A DNA stretch of 64,000 bases from Faecalicatena absiana (GCA_017309015.1 JAEDAG010000001.1:230223-294222), one strand, 5' to 3'; shown: positions 17,653-26,655, numbered from the stretch's first letter. A program made the numbers and translations. The notes: a model not told the origin generated them from the letters alone.

Positions 17653-18585
17653 TCACTTGGCTTGATGACGCTTGTCACGCCAGCGCTTGAGCCATTCAGC
17701 TAAAAAGCCGTTATAGTAGACTGCGGGTCCCATTTTTACTTCATCGATGGCGGCGTTGACTGCCGTGCCAAACAAGAGCACGACGGCCAGCAGGTTCAGC
17801 CATAACATAAAAATGATAAAAGTACCAACGATACCATAATTTTCCCATTTTACCGGAAAATGGCCCAGATAGTAGGCAAACAGGTAGGCCAAGGCCTCCC
17901 AGCCCACCACCGTCGTGATGGTTCCAGGCATGACCGCTTTCTTGCGCATATTGACGTTGGGCACGATAGCGTTCAGGTAGTAGACCGTCACGGTCATGAT
18001 CACCAGCAGGATCAACCAGCGGTAGCTGAAGAGGCGGTTGATCGGCGCCATTGAATAGTTGAAGATCGGCGCGAAAAAGCTCAGAATCTGCTGGCCAAAG
18101 ATCACGGCCAGGGCCAGCAGCGTGAACAAGGTGACCAAGAGGGCGCTGAAAATGATGGTCAAAAGCCGGTTCCAGATGAAGTGCCAAAAACCCAGCTGCA
18201 ATTCTTCCAAGTGCACCCCATACAGGCGGTTCATGCCAACCCTGATGGCATTGACCATGGAAGACATGGACCAAAGGGCCACGATCGCACCAAAGGAGAT
18301 ATAGCCCGTTGACTGGGTCTTCAGCAAGGTCTGCACGATCGGAATGACGTACTTGATCATATCGCTGGGCAGCATCAGCTCCAGATATTCAGTGATCGGG
18401 TCAGTATCAATATGAAACAACGGCAAGACGTTGCCGACAATGATCACGATTGGAAAAATTGAGAAAAGAAGGTAGTAGGCGATGACGATTGAACTTTGAA
18501 AAATCTCACCCTGCGACGTGCAATGGGACAGATGCTCAAAGAAGTCCCCCACCCGCTGGCGCTGCTGCTCAATTTTTCCAGTCAT
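17653..18585 (-). CDS. YihY/BrkB family inner-membrane protein
   Basis: 310-residue polytopic protein with about six membrane helices. The opening SQGEIFQSSIVIAYYLLFSIFP and central MSSMVNAIRVGMNRLYGV are family signatures, and the tail is basic (WLKRWRDKRHQAK). Members were once called RNase BN, but that activity belongs to another protein; a transport role is suspected. It follows map with a 5-nt gap, so the two are co-transcribed. Confidence 0.88.
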   Translation of the reverse strand: MTGKIEQQRQRVGDFFEHLSHCTSQGEIFQSSIVIAYYLLFSIFPIVIIVGNVLPLFHIDTDPITEYLELMLPSDMIKYVIPIVQTLLKTQSTGYISFGAIVALWSMSSMVNAIRVGMNRLYGVHLEELQLGFWHFIWNRLLTIIFSALLVTLFTLLALAVIFGQQILSFFAPIFNYSMAPINRLFSYRWLILLVIMTVTVYYLNAIVPNVNMRKKAVMPGTITTVVGWEALAYLFAYYLGHFPVKWENYGIVGTFIIFMLWLNLLAVVLLFGTAVNAAIDEVKMGPAVYYNGFLAEWLKRWRDKRHQAK

Positions 18586-18590
18586 GGCAA

Positions 18591-19418
18591 TTAGTCATCC
18601 ATTTCGTCAAAGTGAGGAATGTACTTTTCCAAGCCGTCGTATGGTTCTTGCAGAGTCAAGATCTTTGGCCCGTCCTCAGTAATGGCAAAAGTGTGCTCAA
18701 ACTGGGCTGACTTGGACCCGTCTGGCGTCGCGTAGAAGACCCAGTCGTCGTTTGGATCATCAACCGTCTTTTGCAGGATGCGCCAGTCGCCACCGGCTTC
18801 AACCATTGGCTCAACCGTGATGGTCATCCCCGGACGCAGGCGCAGGCCATGGCCCGCCTTGCCCCAGTGCGGCACTTCCGGGTCTTCGTGGATTGATGGC
18901 TGAATCCCGTGGCCGATCAATTCGCGCACGTCCCCGTAGCCTTCTTCATCTTCAACGTAGTGTTGGATAGCTGCGCCAATGTCGCCGATCCGGTTGCCGG
19001 CCAGGGCTTGGTCGATCCCCAGGTACATGGCCTTCTTGGTTACGTCGATCAGGTGCTGGTCAGCTTCAGAGATCTTGCCGACCCCGTAGGTGGTGCAGGA
19101 GTCTGATTCGTAGCCGTTCAGGTTGCAGGTCACGTCTACCTTGACCAGGTCGCCTTCGTGCAGGATCCTGTCCTTGCGTGGCGTCTGGTGGGCAATTTCG
19201 TCATTGACGGAGATGCAGGTGCCGTACTTGTAGCCTTCAAAGCCTTGCTCTGACAAGCGGCCGCCGTGCTGCTTCATGTACTTTTGACAGAAGACTTCGA
19301 TGTCCCAAGTGGACATGCCCGGCTTGATTTCATCGCGCAGGGCTTCAAACATGGTGGCGAGCAGGTGGCCGGATGCTTGCATGCCCTTGAGTTCGCGGAC
19401 AGATTTAATAGTAATCAA
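18591..19418 (-). CDS. map: methionine aminopeptidase type I
   Basis: 275-residue enzyme that removes N-terminal Met. All five metal ligands are present: Asp95, Asp106, His170, Glu203 and Glu241. It is about 25 residues longer than the minimal type I form, with an insert around 219-230 (VDDPNDDWVFYA) and an acidic C-terminal tail. The promoter is an extended -10 (TGCTATAAT; TATAAT at 19464-19469, minus). First gene of the map-brkB pair. Confidence 0.95.
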   Translation of the reverse strand: MITIKSVRELKGMQASGHLLATMFEALRDEIKPGMSTWDIEVFCQKYMKQHGGRLSEQGFEGYKYGTCISVNDEIAHQTPRKDRILHEGDLVKVDVTCNLNGYESDSCTTYGVGKISEADQHLIDVTKKAMYLGIDQALAGNRIGDIGAAIQHYVEDEEGYGDVRELIGHGIQPSIHEDPEVPHWGKAGHGLRLRPGMTITVEPMVEAGGDWRILQKTVDDPNDDWVFYATPDGSKSAQFEHTFAITEDGPKILTLQEPYDGLEKYIPHFDEMDD

Positions 19419-19539
19419 TTTTGTTATCCTTCCTTAAGCTAATCTAAAAATTTTGCTTTTACTATTATAGCATTTTTACCTGCCTTCTACAGATTGAGCC
19501 GGCCTGAAACGGCTTTAAGCAAACTGCCGGTCAGTTTTT

Positions 19540-19568
19540 TTACCTTGGAATCACAAATCGTGTATAAT
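19540..19568 (+). promoter_or_regulatory. promoter of the flavodoxin-gtrA operon
   Basis: TTACCT (19540-19545), 17-nt spacer, TATAAT (19563-19568), followed by a TAGGAG Shine-Dalgarno before the ATG at 19605. Confidence 0.6.
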
Positions 19569-19604
19569 GTTCTAGAAATAAATTTTTAGGAGCTCTAAGT
19601 TACT

Positions 19605-20054
19605 ATGAAAGCAAAGATTGTTTTTGCCAGCATGACTGGCAACGACGAAGACATGGCTGAAATCCTGGAGGAAGACCTGCAGGATGCCGGCTTTGACGTA
19701 GACTGCTCTGACGTCAGCTTCACTGACGCCAGCGACTACCTCACCAGCGACCTCTGCGTTTTCATCACCTATACCTACGGTGAAGGGGTCATGACCGATG
19801 AAATCGCCGACTTCTACGAGCAGCTGCAGGAATTGGATCTGACTGGCAAGCACTTTGCCGTGATGGGTTCCGGTGACAAGACTTACAACGAACACTATTG
19901 TGAAAACGTCTTCGACTTTGAGAAGGCTTTCCTGGCCTGCGGGGCAAGCGAAGCCATCCCTCCGCTCACGGTGGAAAACGCGCCTGACGATGACGATATC
20001 GCCAGAATTGATCAAGCGGCTGAAGAGCTGGCTGGAAAATTAAATGAACAATAA
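19605..20054 (+). CDS. flavodoxin
   Basis: 149-residue flavodoxin, a small FMN electron carrier. The FMN phosphate loop is FASMTGNDEDMAE (residues 6-18), followed by the Tyr-rich TYTYGEG and the GSGDKTYNEHYC loop that stacks the isoalloxazine. It is very acidic overall, as expected. It overlaps gtrA by 11 nt. Confidence 0.92.
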   Translation: MKAKIVFASMTGNDEDMAEILEEDLQDAGFDVDCSDVSFTDASDYLTSDLCVFITYTYGEGVMTDEIADFYEQLQELDLTGKHFAVMGSGDKTYNEHYCENVFDFEKAFLACGASEAIPPLTVENAPDDDDIARIDQAAEELAGKLNEQ

Positions 20055-20535
20055 TTCAAGAAGAAGAGAACTTGGCAACCGGATCTTTAAGCGGCACCGC
20101 AACCTGTGGGTCTACATGTTATTTGGCTTTATTGCGGCTTTGATCAACACCGTGGTCTTTATGGCCATGCACGCCATTCCGCACACGGTCCTAGTCATCG
20201 ACAACACGGTGGCCTTTATCGTGTCCAACCTGGCTTCCTTCTGGTTCAACCACAAGGCCGTCTTCGTGGACAACGTCGACCATGAGCATAATCTTTGGCA
20301 GAAGCTGCTTTCCTTTTTCACCTACCGGATCCTCAGCCTGCTGCCGGACACCCTGCTGATGTGGCTGGGCCTGTCCCTCTTGCACTGGCCGGCCTTTTGG
20401 GTCAAGGTCATCGACCAGGTCCTGGTCGGGATCTTCAACTATCTGACCACCAAATCCGTTTTCCAGAAGAAGGAAAAGAGCACGATGGCCAAGCTCAAGC
20501 AGCGCGTGCAGGAAAACAAGCACAAGCAGCCATAA
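20044..20535 (+). CDS. GtrA-like membrane protein
   Basis: 163-residue GtrA/DPMS family protein with four membrane helices (FGFIAALINTVVFMAMHAI, ...VAFIVSNLASFWFNHKAVF, two more), then a basic tail of Lys/Gln. GtrA proteins help move lipid-linked sugars across the membrane. The conserved SFWFNHKAVF is clear. The start overlaps the flavodoxin end by 11 nt, so translation is coupled, though no functional link to flavodoxin is known. Confidence 0.88.
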   Translation: MNNNSRRRELGNRIFKRHRNLWVYMLFGFIAALINTVVFMAMHAIPHTVLVIDNTVAFIVSNLASFWFNHKAVFVDNVDHEHNLWQKLLSFFTYRILSLLPDTLLMWLGLSLLHWPAFWVKVIDQVLVGIFNYLTTKSVFQKKEKSTMAKLKQRVQENKHKQP

Positions 20536-20545
20536 GCGAAAACGC

Positions 20546-20585
20546 AAAAGAGGCAGATCAAGCAACGATCTGCCTCTTTTTATTT
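20546..20585. terminator. bidirectional terminator, gtrA/wecB
   Basis: AAAAGAGGCAGATC and GATCTGCCTCTTTT around a 7-nt loop, with T and A tracts on both sides, between convergent genes. Confidence 0.9.
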
Positions 20586-20603
20586 TTGTTTGTGGATCAA
20601 TTC

Positions 20604-21746
20604 CTATTGAAAGTCAGCCGGCTTTGGCCCCTTTTGCCCATTGAACCACCAGGCAATATCGTTCAAAATGCGGTCTGCCGCGTGCCCGTCGCCATACGGG
20701 TTCTTGGCCTCAGCCATCCGCTGGTAGGCTGCCGGGTCATTCAAGAGCTCCAGCATGGCGCTTCTAACCGCGTCCACCTGGGTGCCGACCAGTTTCAAGG
20801 TGCCAGCCTTGACCCCTTCCGGCCGCTCGGTCGCGTCACGCAAAACCAGGACCGGCTTGCCCAAAGACGGCGCCTCTTCCTGCACCCCGCCGGAGTCGGT
20901 CATGATAAAGTAGCTTCGCTTGGCCAGGTTGTGGAAGTCCACCACGTCCAAGGGCTTGATCAGGTGAATCCGCGGATCGCCCCCCAGGACTTCCTTGGCC
21001 GCTTGCTGCACGCGCGGGGACAAGTGGACGGGATAGATGATCTCAACGTCCTTTTGCTGGTCCACCACGTCCTTCATCACCCGGAAAACCCGGCGCATTG
21101 GCTCGCCCTGGTTCTCCCGCCGGTGCATGGTCACCAGGATGACCCGGCTGCCCGGCTTGATCTGCTGCAAGACTTCATGGTCATAGTCTGCTTGGACCGT
21201 CTGGCTCAAGGCATCGATGGCCGTGTTGCCCGTAACGAAAATCCCCTGCTCCGGATGGCTTTCCTTAAGCAGGTTGGCCTTGCTCAGACTGGTCGGGGCA
21301 AAGTAGAGGTCGCTTAAGACATCGGTCAATTGCCGGTTCATCTCTTCCGGGAAAGGCGCGTACTTGTTCCAGGTCCGCAAGCCAGCCTCCACGTGCCCCA
21401 AGGCCGTCTGCTCATAGAAAGTCGCCAGGCTGGCGGCAAAGGAGGTTGTCGTATCCCCATGGACCAGCACTAAGTCTGTTTTTTCTTTTTGAATCACCTT
21501 GGTCAGGTCGGCCAGCACCTTGTTGGTGATTTCCGCCAAGGTCTGGTTTTGGTGCATAATGTTAAAGTCATAGTCTGGCTTGATTTTAAAAATCTCCAAG
21601 ACCTGGTCCAGCATCTCCCGGTGCTGGGCCGTCACGACCGTGACCGTGTCAAAGCGGTCGTCATGCTTGAGCTTCAAGACCAAAGGCGCCATCTTGATCG
21701 CTTCTGGCCGGGTCCCGAAGACCGTCATCACTTTAATCTGCTTCAT
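20604..21746 (-). CDS. wecB: UDP-N-acetylglucosamine 2-epimerase (non-hydrolysing)
   Basis: 380-residue enzyme interconverting UDP-GlcNAc and UDP-ManNAc, which supplies teichoic acid linkage units or polysaccharides. It opens VMTVFGTRPEAIKMAPLV, with HVEAGLRTWNKYAPFPEE, the central HRREN catalytic segment and SDSGGVQEEAP typical of the family. Length is normal. It is monocistronic, between a strong terminator and its own upstream spacer. Confidence 0.95.
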   Translation of the reverse strand: MKQIKVMTVFGTRPEAIKMAPLVLKLKHDDRFDTVTVVTAQHREMLDQVLEIFKIKPDYDFNIMHQNQTLAEITNKVLADLTKVIQKEKTDLVLVHGDTTTSFAASLATFYEQTALGHVEAGLRTWNKYAPFPEEMNRQLTDVLSDLYFAPTSLSKANLLKESHPEQGIFVTGNTAIDALSQTVQADYDHEVLQQIKPGSRVILVTMHRRENQGEPMRRVFRVMKDVVDQQKDVEIIYPVHLSPRVQQAAKEVLGGDPRIHLIKPLDVVDFHNLAKRSYFIMTDSGGVQEEAPSLGKPVLVLRDATERPEGVKAGTLKLVGTQVDAVRSAMLELLNDPAAYQRMAEAKNPYGDGHAADRILNDIAWWFNGQKGPKPADFQ

Positions 21747-21852
21747 TAAAAGTCTCCTTCGGCAGTTTTCTGCTATTAATTAATGATAGCAAACTCCCGC
21801 CCCCTGCGATCAGTTTTTTCACGAGATTTTCCAAAAAACGCGAGGTATATCC

Positions 21853-22047
21853 ATGTCCATCAACATTTTTCCCCTGATTTTCGACAGCATCCTGATCATG
21901 CTTGCCGTCTTTGCCCTGGTGTTCAGCCGCGATTCGCGCCTGAGCCAGAAGACCCGGCGCGCCCTTCTGTTCTTGGGCCTGGGCCTTTGCCTGCTGATTA
22001 TCTGCTTAAGCTGGCACTTATTGCAGCATCCGGCCTTTTTTCAATAA
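21853..22047 (+). CDS. small two-helix membrane protein
   Basis: 64-residue protein with two hydrophobic helices (about 6-24 and 38-56) separated by a basic loop (SRDSRLSQKTRR). Shine-Dalgarno GAGGT lies 7 nt before the ATG, and a strong terminator follows the stop. No recognised family. Confidence 0.6.
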   Translation: MSINIFPLIFDSILIMLAVFALVFSRDSRLSQKTRRALLFLGLGLCLLIICLSWHLLQHPAFFQ

Positions 22048-22058
22048 GGCGGCAGTCA

Positions 22059-22094
22059 AAAAATCCGCGGCTCAAGCGAGCCGCGGATTTTTGC
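22059..22094. terminator. bidirectional terminator
   Basis: AAAATCCGCGGCT and AGCCGCGGATTTTT with a short loop; serves the 64-aa gene and the convergent uracil permease. Confidence 0.9.
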
Positions 22095-22101
22095 GCTTCT
22101 T

Positions 22102-23391
22102 TTAATTGGCTTCTTCGCTGGCAGCCTTCTCCGGCAGAATCAGGTTCAGGATGATCCCGAACAAGGTCGCCAAAGCAATGCTGGTCAGCTGGAAAGCGCC
22201 CAGCTTCAGGTAGGTGCCGCCAATGCCGACTACCAGAATGACGGACGTGATGATCAGGTTCCGCTTCTTCTCAAAGTCGATCCGGTTGTCGACGATGATC
22301 CGCAAGCCGTTGGCCGCGATCATCCCGAAGAGCAGGAAGGAAATCCCGCCGATGACCGGGCTGGGGATGGATTCAATTACGGCTGAAACCTTGCCGACAA
22401 AGGAGAAGATGATGGCAAAAATCGCCGCCCCGCCCAGAACCCAGACTGAGTGGACCTTGGTCATGGCCAAGACGCCAATGTTTTCACCGTATGAAGTCGT
22501 TGGCGGACCGCCAAGAAAGCCGGCAATTATGCTGGAAAGGCCGTCGCCCAGCAAGGTCCGGTGCAGGCCGGGGTTCTTGAAGAAGTTGCGCTTGGTCAGC
22601 TTGTTCAAGACCATGATGTGGCCCATGTGCTCCGTCATCGTGACAAAGGCAATCGGGGCCATGGTAATGATGGCGGCCGGGTAAAGCTTGAATTTGTAGC
22701 TGGCGCCTAGAACGTCAAAGGCTGGCAAAGAGAACCACTTGGCGCTTTCTACGCCTGAGAGGTCGACGATCCCGCAGATCAAGGCCATCACGTAGCCGCA
22801 AATGATCCCCAGCAGAACGGGAATCATGCTCGGAAAGCCCTTGAGGAACATATTGAAGATGATCGTAATGACCAAAGTAAAAATCGCCACGGCAAAAAAC
22901 TTCAAGTCATACTTCCCGCTGGGATTGAACATCGCGTCATTAGCCGCGGTCGTGGCCAGAGACAGGCCGATGACGATGATGATCGGGCCAACCACTACCG
23001 GCGGCAGGATCTTGTCCAGCCAGTCGGATCCGGCCTTGCGGATGATCAAGGCCACGATCACGTAGACCAGGCCGGCCGCGATGGCCCCCTGACCGACCGC
23101 TGGATACCCGTCACTCTTCATCAAGGCCTGCATGGTCGCGATAAAAGCGAATGATGACCCCAGATAAGCCGGAATCTTGGCCTTGGTGCACATAATATAG
23201 ACCAAGGTCCCAACGCCCGAGCAAAACAAGGCGATGCTTGGCTTCAGCCCCACCAGGAGCGGCACCAGCACGGTTGCCCCAAACATCGTAAACAGGTGCT
23301 GGATGGACAGGATCAGCCAAGGGCCAAACTTCGGCTTGTCCTGGACGTCAAGCACGGCTTCTGGATTGCGAAATTCTGCGTTTTTTTCCAA
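22102..23391 (-). CDS. pyrP: uracil permease (NCS2 family)
   Basis: 429-residue uracil:proton symporter with about 12-14 membrane spans. Family marks are LGSSFAFI, the AFVTMTEHMGH segment with its functional Glu, and GGPPTTSYGENIG. The start is judged to be TTG (23391), giving LEKNAEFRNPEA (first residue Met in vivo), because a GAAGGGAAGG Shine-Dalgarno ends 7 nt upstream; longer in-frame extensions run through the attenuator and are not coding. It is controlled by a PyrR-type attenuator in the leader, so uptake should fall when pyrimidine nucleotides are plentiful. Confidence 0.93.
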   Translation of the reverse strand: MEKNAEFRNPEAVLDVQDKPKFGPWLILSIQHLFTMFGATVLVPLLVGLKPSIALFCSGVGTLVYIMCTKAKIPAYLGSSFAFIATMQALMKSDGYPAVGQGAIAAGLVYVIVALIIRKAGSDWLDKILPPVVVGPIIIVIGLSLATTAANDAMFNPSGKYDLKFFAVAIFTLVITIIFNMFLKGFPSMIPVLLGIICGYVMALICGIVDLSGVESAKWFSLPAFDVLGASYKFKLYPAAIITMAPIAFVTMTEHMGHIMVLNKLTKRNFFKNPGLHRTLLGDGLSSIIAGFLGGPPTTSYGENIGVLAMTKVHSVWVLGGAAIFAIIFSFVGKVSAVIESIPSPVIGGISFLLFGMIAANGLRIIVDNRIDFEKKRNLIITSVILVVGIGGTYLKLGAFQLTSIALATLFGIILNLILPEKAASEEAN

Positions 23392-23427
23392 AAATAACCT
23401 TCCCTTCAAAAACGGAACCCGGCGCGT

Positions 23428-23524
23428 AAAAAAACGCCCTGGAAACCTGGTGCCTCCAAGACGGTTCAATGGCGGGAATCATGCTTTCCCGCAGCTGCCC
23501 CCTTTTCAGCCTCACAGGACTGAA
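23428..23524 (-). promoter_or_regulatory. PyrR-binding loop and attenuation terminator of pyrP
   Basis: On the minus strand, TTCAG-TCCTGTGAGG-CTGAA (23505-23524) is a hairpin with the PyrR-binding consensus TCCNGNGAGG. About 40 nt downstream, CGTCTTGGA and TCCAGGGCG (23435-23463) pair over nine positions (two G-U) around an 11-nt loop and are followed by TTTTTTT. PyrR with UMP would favour the terminator. A TATAAT at 23542-23547 (minus) is the likely promoter. Confidence 0.9.
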
Positions 23525-23607
23525 TTTAAAGGTTCCTTTAAATTATATTCAACTTTATCTATCCTACTAAAAATAGGCAGCGATTGCAAGAATGGGCCGC
23601 AAAAGGA

Positions 23608-23638
23608 AAGGCAGCAGGCCGCTTGGGCCTCCTGCCTT
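23608..23638 (-). terminator. terminator-like hairpin, probably after the PTS EIIC gene
   Basis: AAGGCAGcAGGCC and GGCCTcCTGCCTT around a 5-nt loop; the minus strand continues TTTCCTTTT. It also lies just upstream of pyrP transcription. Confidence 0.65.
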
Positions 23639-23800
23639 AGTAAGTGTCTTGATGCTTATGGTAAATTGATTTGGCATTGATATTGGTATTTTTCTTACAG
23701 CGTCATCTAATTGAGTGCTTACTTTTTACTTACACTAATTTAAGGAGCTGATGCTTAAGACATTACGATTTAGCTTGAATGATTCGGAATAGTTAAAATT

Positions 23801-24874
23801 CTATTGAGCTGGGCTGATGAAGTATTCTGGCTTGCAGAGCTTGGTCCAGTCAACGAAGATCTTCTTCATCAGGTAGCCAACGGCGAATGGTACGACTACC
23901 CAGACGATTACCAGCACTGGGATGTTGTGGAAGCCAGCGTTGTAAGCGGCAAGTGGTGAAACGGCACCAATCAGGCCGAAACCACCGGAAGCCGGAGTAC
24001 CTTGCATGCCCAGCATCGGAACTGACAGGGTTGAAACGGCTGCCGTCAAAGCAACTGGGATCCCGATCACTGGGTGTCTCAGGAAGTTTGGCATCATCAT
24101 CTTGATGGCGCCAAGGAAGATGGCAACTTGCACGCCTGGCTTGTCAACCTTCAGGGTTGCCCAGATCAGGAAGGCTGCGGCACTGGCCAGACCGAAACCA
24201 GCAGCGGCTGAGCCCATGCCGGCCAAGCCGATGGCCACGGAAATTGCGACCGTTGAAAGCGGGGTGATGATGACGATGGCGAATGACATCGCGATCAGGA
24301 TACACATTGGGTATGGAGCCAGCTTGGTGAAGGTGTTGATGACGTCACCGATCCCGGTAGTTACCAGGGATACGTAAGGCTTGGTCAAAGTCCCAAGCCA
24401 GCCGACGCCAGTGCCGGCCAGGATTGGGAAGAAGACAATGCTCAGGGAGCCGAAGCGGTTGCCCACCCACTTGATGAACAATACGGCTACGGCAGCAGTC
24501 AACATGGTGTTGATTACGTCGCCCATGCCAGCCAGTTGGAAGACAACGGTCTTTACGCCCTTAACGGTCGTTGGCACGGCAGTCACGCAGCCGGAGCCAA
24601 GGAAAGCAGCGCCGCCGACACAGGCTGATTCAGTGTAGCCCAGGCCGAACTGCTTGGCAGTTGAGAACCCGCACATGACTGCAAAGAAGTATTGGAAGAC
24701 AGTCACAATGTGCAAAAGATTGGCCACCACCGTGTTCGTGGGTGCGAACGGCGTCAAGAAGGTTGACAAAATGGCACTTGGCAAAAGTGACACGATAATG
24801 GCAGTCGCTGAACCATTTAGGACTTTCATCACAAATGATCCAACTGTTTCTTTTGGTTGAGTTGTTTCAGACAT
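23801..24874 (-). CDS. PTS transporter subunit IIC-like membrane protein
   Basis: 357-residue polytopic protein (about 9-10 helices) of the PTS_EIIC_2 family: GFSTAKQFGLGYTESACVGGAAFLGSG and the Gly-rich LGMQGTPASGGFGLIGAVSPLAAYNAG are its signatures. No EIIA or EIIB domain or gene adjoins it, so it is an orphan; substrate and PTS coupling are unknown. AGGAGG precedes the ATG by 8 nt. Confidence 0.82.
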   Translation of the reverse strand: MSETTQPKETVGSFVMKVLNGSATAIIVSLLPSAILSTFLTPFAPTNTVVANLLHIVTVFQYFFAVMCGFSTAKQFGLGYTESACVGGAAFLGSGCVTAVPTTVKGVKTVVFQLAGMGDVINTMLTAAVAVLFIKWVGNRFGSLSIVFFPILAGTGVGWLGTLTKPYVSLVTTGIGDVINTFTKLAPYPMCILIAMSFAIVIITPLSTVAISVAIGLAGMGSAAAGFGLASAAAFLIWATLKVDKPGVQVAIFLGAIKMMMPNFLRHPVIGIPVALTAAVSTLSVPMLGMQGTPASGGFGLIGAVSPLAAYNAGFHNIPVLVIVWVVVPFAVGYLMKKIFVDWTKLCKPEYFISPAQ

Positions 24875-25177
24875 TGAGTCCGCCTCCTAACGGTACTAAT
24901 CGCTTGTTCTTAATACAAGTAAAACGATAAAAACAAGAAAAATGGATAAATAAGATTTCGAACGATCAATCGGGCTTACATGAGAGAATCAATTGACGAT
25001 TTAATATTTCTTTCAGGTAACTGATTGATGTTTCGAATTATAGACGTCATTTTTACACAGATCAAGGGATTTCCTTAAGACTTTGATAAGTTTTTCATTT
25101 TTATTTAATTCAGCGCTTACAGGAATTTTGGACTTTACGTTTTTTAAGAATTAGTAAAAGCTAAGTCATTTTTGCGC
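24875..25177. other. AT-rich upstream region of the EIIC gene
   Basis: About 300 bp between the EIIC start and the tRNA terminator. No gene is seen. It should hold the EIIC promoter. A partial cre-like sequence, TGTAAGCGCTGAA (minus strand, within 25109-25121), lacks the consensus right end, so CcpA control is only a possibility. Confidence 0.5.
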
Positions 25178-25210
25178 AAAAAAAGCCTGCAGACCAAAAT
25201 CTGCAGGCTT
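25178..25210 (-). terminator. terminator after tRNA-Arg
   Basis: AAGCCTGCAGA and TCTGCAGGCTT around a 6-nt loop; the minus strand continues with seven T. Confidence 0.9.
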
Positions 25211-25222
25211 AAATGCGCGTGA

Positions 25223-25297
25223 TGACCCGGGCGAGATTCGAACTCGCGACAACCTGGTTTAGGAAACCAGTGCTCTATCCACCTGAGCTACCAGGCC
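25223..25297 (-). tRNA. tRNA-Arg (anticodon CCT)
   Basis: 75-nt cloverleaf on the minus strand: acceptor GGCCTGG pairs with CCGGGTC (two G-U), D-arm TAGCTCAGGTGGATAGAGCA, anticodon stem CTGGT/ACCAG with loop TTCCTAA, T-arm with GTTCGAATC. The 3' CCA is not encoded. It reads AGG codons, which are rare in these GC-biased genes. It lies 38 nt after an EIIC gene and is followed by a strong terminator. Confidence 0.95.
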
Positions 25298-25335
25298 ATT
25301 CAACACAATATTTTACCGAAATTCATAAAAAAAAG

Positions 25336-26655
25336 CTAGTACTGCGCCATGAAAAAGTCCCGGTTGGAACTTTCCTGGTCAATCTGGTCAGCCGCGGAGA
25401 TGAAAGGCAGCCAGATCAAGACGGCGATGACCAGGTTGACGACCGCCAAGACGATGGCCCGCCAGTCATAGTTGGTCGCCAGGAAGGGACCAATGATTGG
25501 CGGGATGATGCCGGGAACCACGGCCTGGACCCGGTTGATCCAGCCCAGACGCGTCACCACGTAAGCCAAGGAAACGTTGGCCAAAGGTGCCGCGATAAAG
25601 GGCACCAGGTAAACAGGGTTCAAGATGATCGGCAGCCCATACAAAACCGGCTCATTGATGTTGAAGACGCTTGGCGCCAAAGCGACCTTGGCCAAGGTAC
25701 GGTGGTCGCTGCGCTTGGAGAAAAGCAGGATTCCGATGACCAAAGGCAGACCGACGCTGTCGACCCCGAAGACGCCAAATGATGCGGAAGTCCACAGGTA
25801 AGGGATCGCGCTCCCCTTGGCCGCGGCCAGGATGTTGGCGTTCTGCGCCGTGGCCCAGACCGACCCGATAACCGGAGCCATGACCCCGTTTCCGTTGATG
25901 CCAAAGAACCAGAAGATCTGGATCAGGCCGGTAACGACGAAGACCATCAAGAAGCCCTGGCCCAAGTTGGCCAAGGGCAATTGGATGATGTGCAGCAGCC
26001 ATTCACCAAAATACTGGCCAGTCATGACCTGGAAGAGATAGTTGCCCCCGCCAACGACAAAAAGGGAGATGATGACCGGCAGCATGGACTCAAAGGCCGC
26101 CAGCTGGGCATGGGGCATCTGGCTGTAAATGGGGATCACCAGCCGGCCTTTGACGCACAGAATATAGATGGCCACGCCCAAGCCGCCAAACAAAATGGCG
26201 GTGAACATCCCCGTCGTCGACAATTGCTGGATGTTGAAAGCGTCATCGATTCTGAACCTGGTCTCCCCCTTGGTCAGGTAGGCGTAATTGGCAATGCTCA
26301 TCATGAATGAGGACAAGGAAGTCATGGCCCCGGCCAGGCGGTTGACTTCAAAGGTCCGGGCCAGCTGGTAGCCCCAGGCCAAGGCAAAGAAGAGGGCAAA
26401 CATGGCCACGCTCCCCCGCCAGACGAAGTTGCAGGCGCCTACCAGCGGCTGCAGGAGGGTGGCCAAGACGTGCCAGTTCCAGTTCTTGTCAGCCGCGTTG
26501 ATCAAGCTCTTGATCAAGACGGCAAAAGAGCCCGTCACCGTAATTGGCAGAGTCGAGACAAACGCGTCGCGCAGAGCCACCAGCCAGCGCACCGCGGCGA
26601 TCTGGTTGGCCAGCGGCAGCAGGTAGCGCTCAAGCCAGTCAGCTGCCCTATTCAC
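25336..26655 (-). CDS. PTS EIIC, lactose/cellobiose (CelB/LicC) type
   Basis: 439-residue membrane permease domain of a beta-glucoside-type PTS. Around ten helices; FWFFGINGNGVMAPV and SVFNINEPVLYGLPIILNP are the diagnostic EIIC motifs, with the catalytic-type NEP triad intact. No EIIA or EIIB gene accompanies it. Its start overlaps the end of the DEAD-box helicase gene by 8 nt, so it is translated from the same message, an unusual pairing. Confidence 0.9.
   Translation of the reverse strand: MNRAADWLERYLLPLANQIAAVRWLVALRDAFVSTLPITVTGSFAVLIKSLINAADKNWNWHVLATLLQPLVGACNFVWRGSVAMFALFFALAWGYQLARTFEVNRLAGAMTSLSSFMMSIANYAYLTKGETRFRIDDAFNIQQLSTTGMFTAILFGGLGVAIYILCVKGRLVIPIYSQMPHAQLAAFESMLPVIISLFVVGGGNYLFQVMTGQYFGEWLLHIIQLPLANLGQGFLMVFVVTGLIQIFWFFGINGNGVMAPVIGSVWATAQNANILAAAKGSAIPYLWTSASFGVFGVDSVGLPLVIGILLFSKRSDHRTLAKVALAPSVFNINEPVLYGLPIILNPVYLVPFIAAPLANVSLAYVVTRLGWINRVQAVVPGIIPPIIGPFLATNYDWRAIVLAVVNLVIAVLIWLPFISAADQIDQESSNRDFFMAQY

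Noticed and set aside
20295-21317. 340-codon plus-strand open frame opposite wecB
   Set aside because: It is the antisense shadow of wecB and out of frame in gtrA; Pro/His/Gln/Arg-rich with no start signal.
25108-25121. Possible cre (CcpA) site upstream of the EIIC gene
   Set aside because: TGTAAGCGCTGAA matches the left part only; the closing CA is absent. Similar TGTAAGCG half-matches near 46172 and 50454 are also incomplete, so none is listed as a site.
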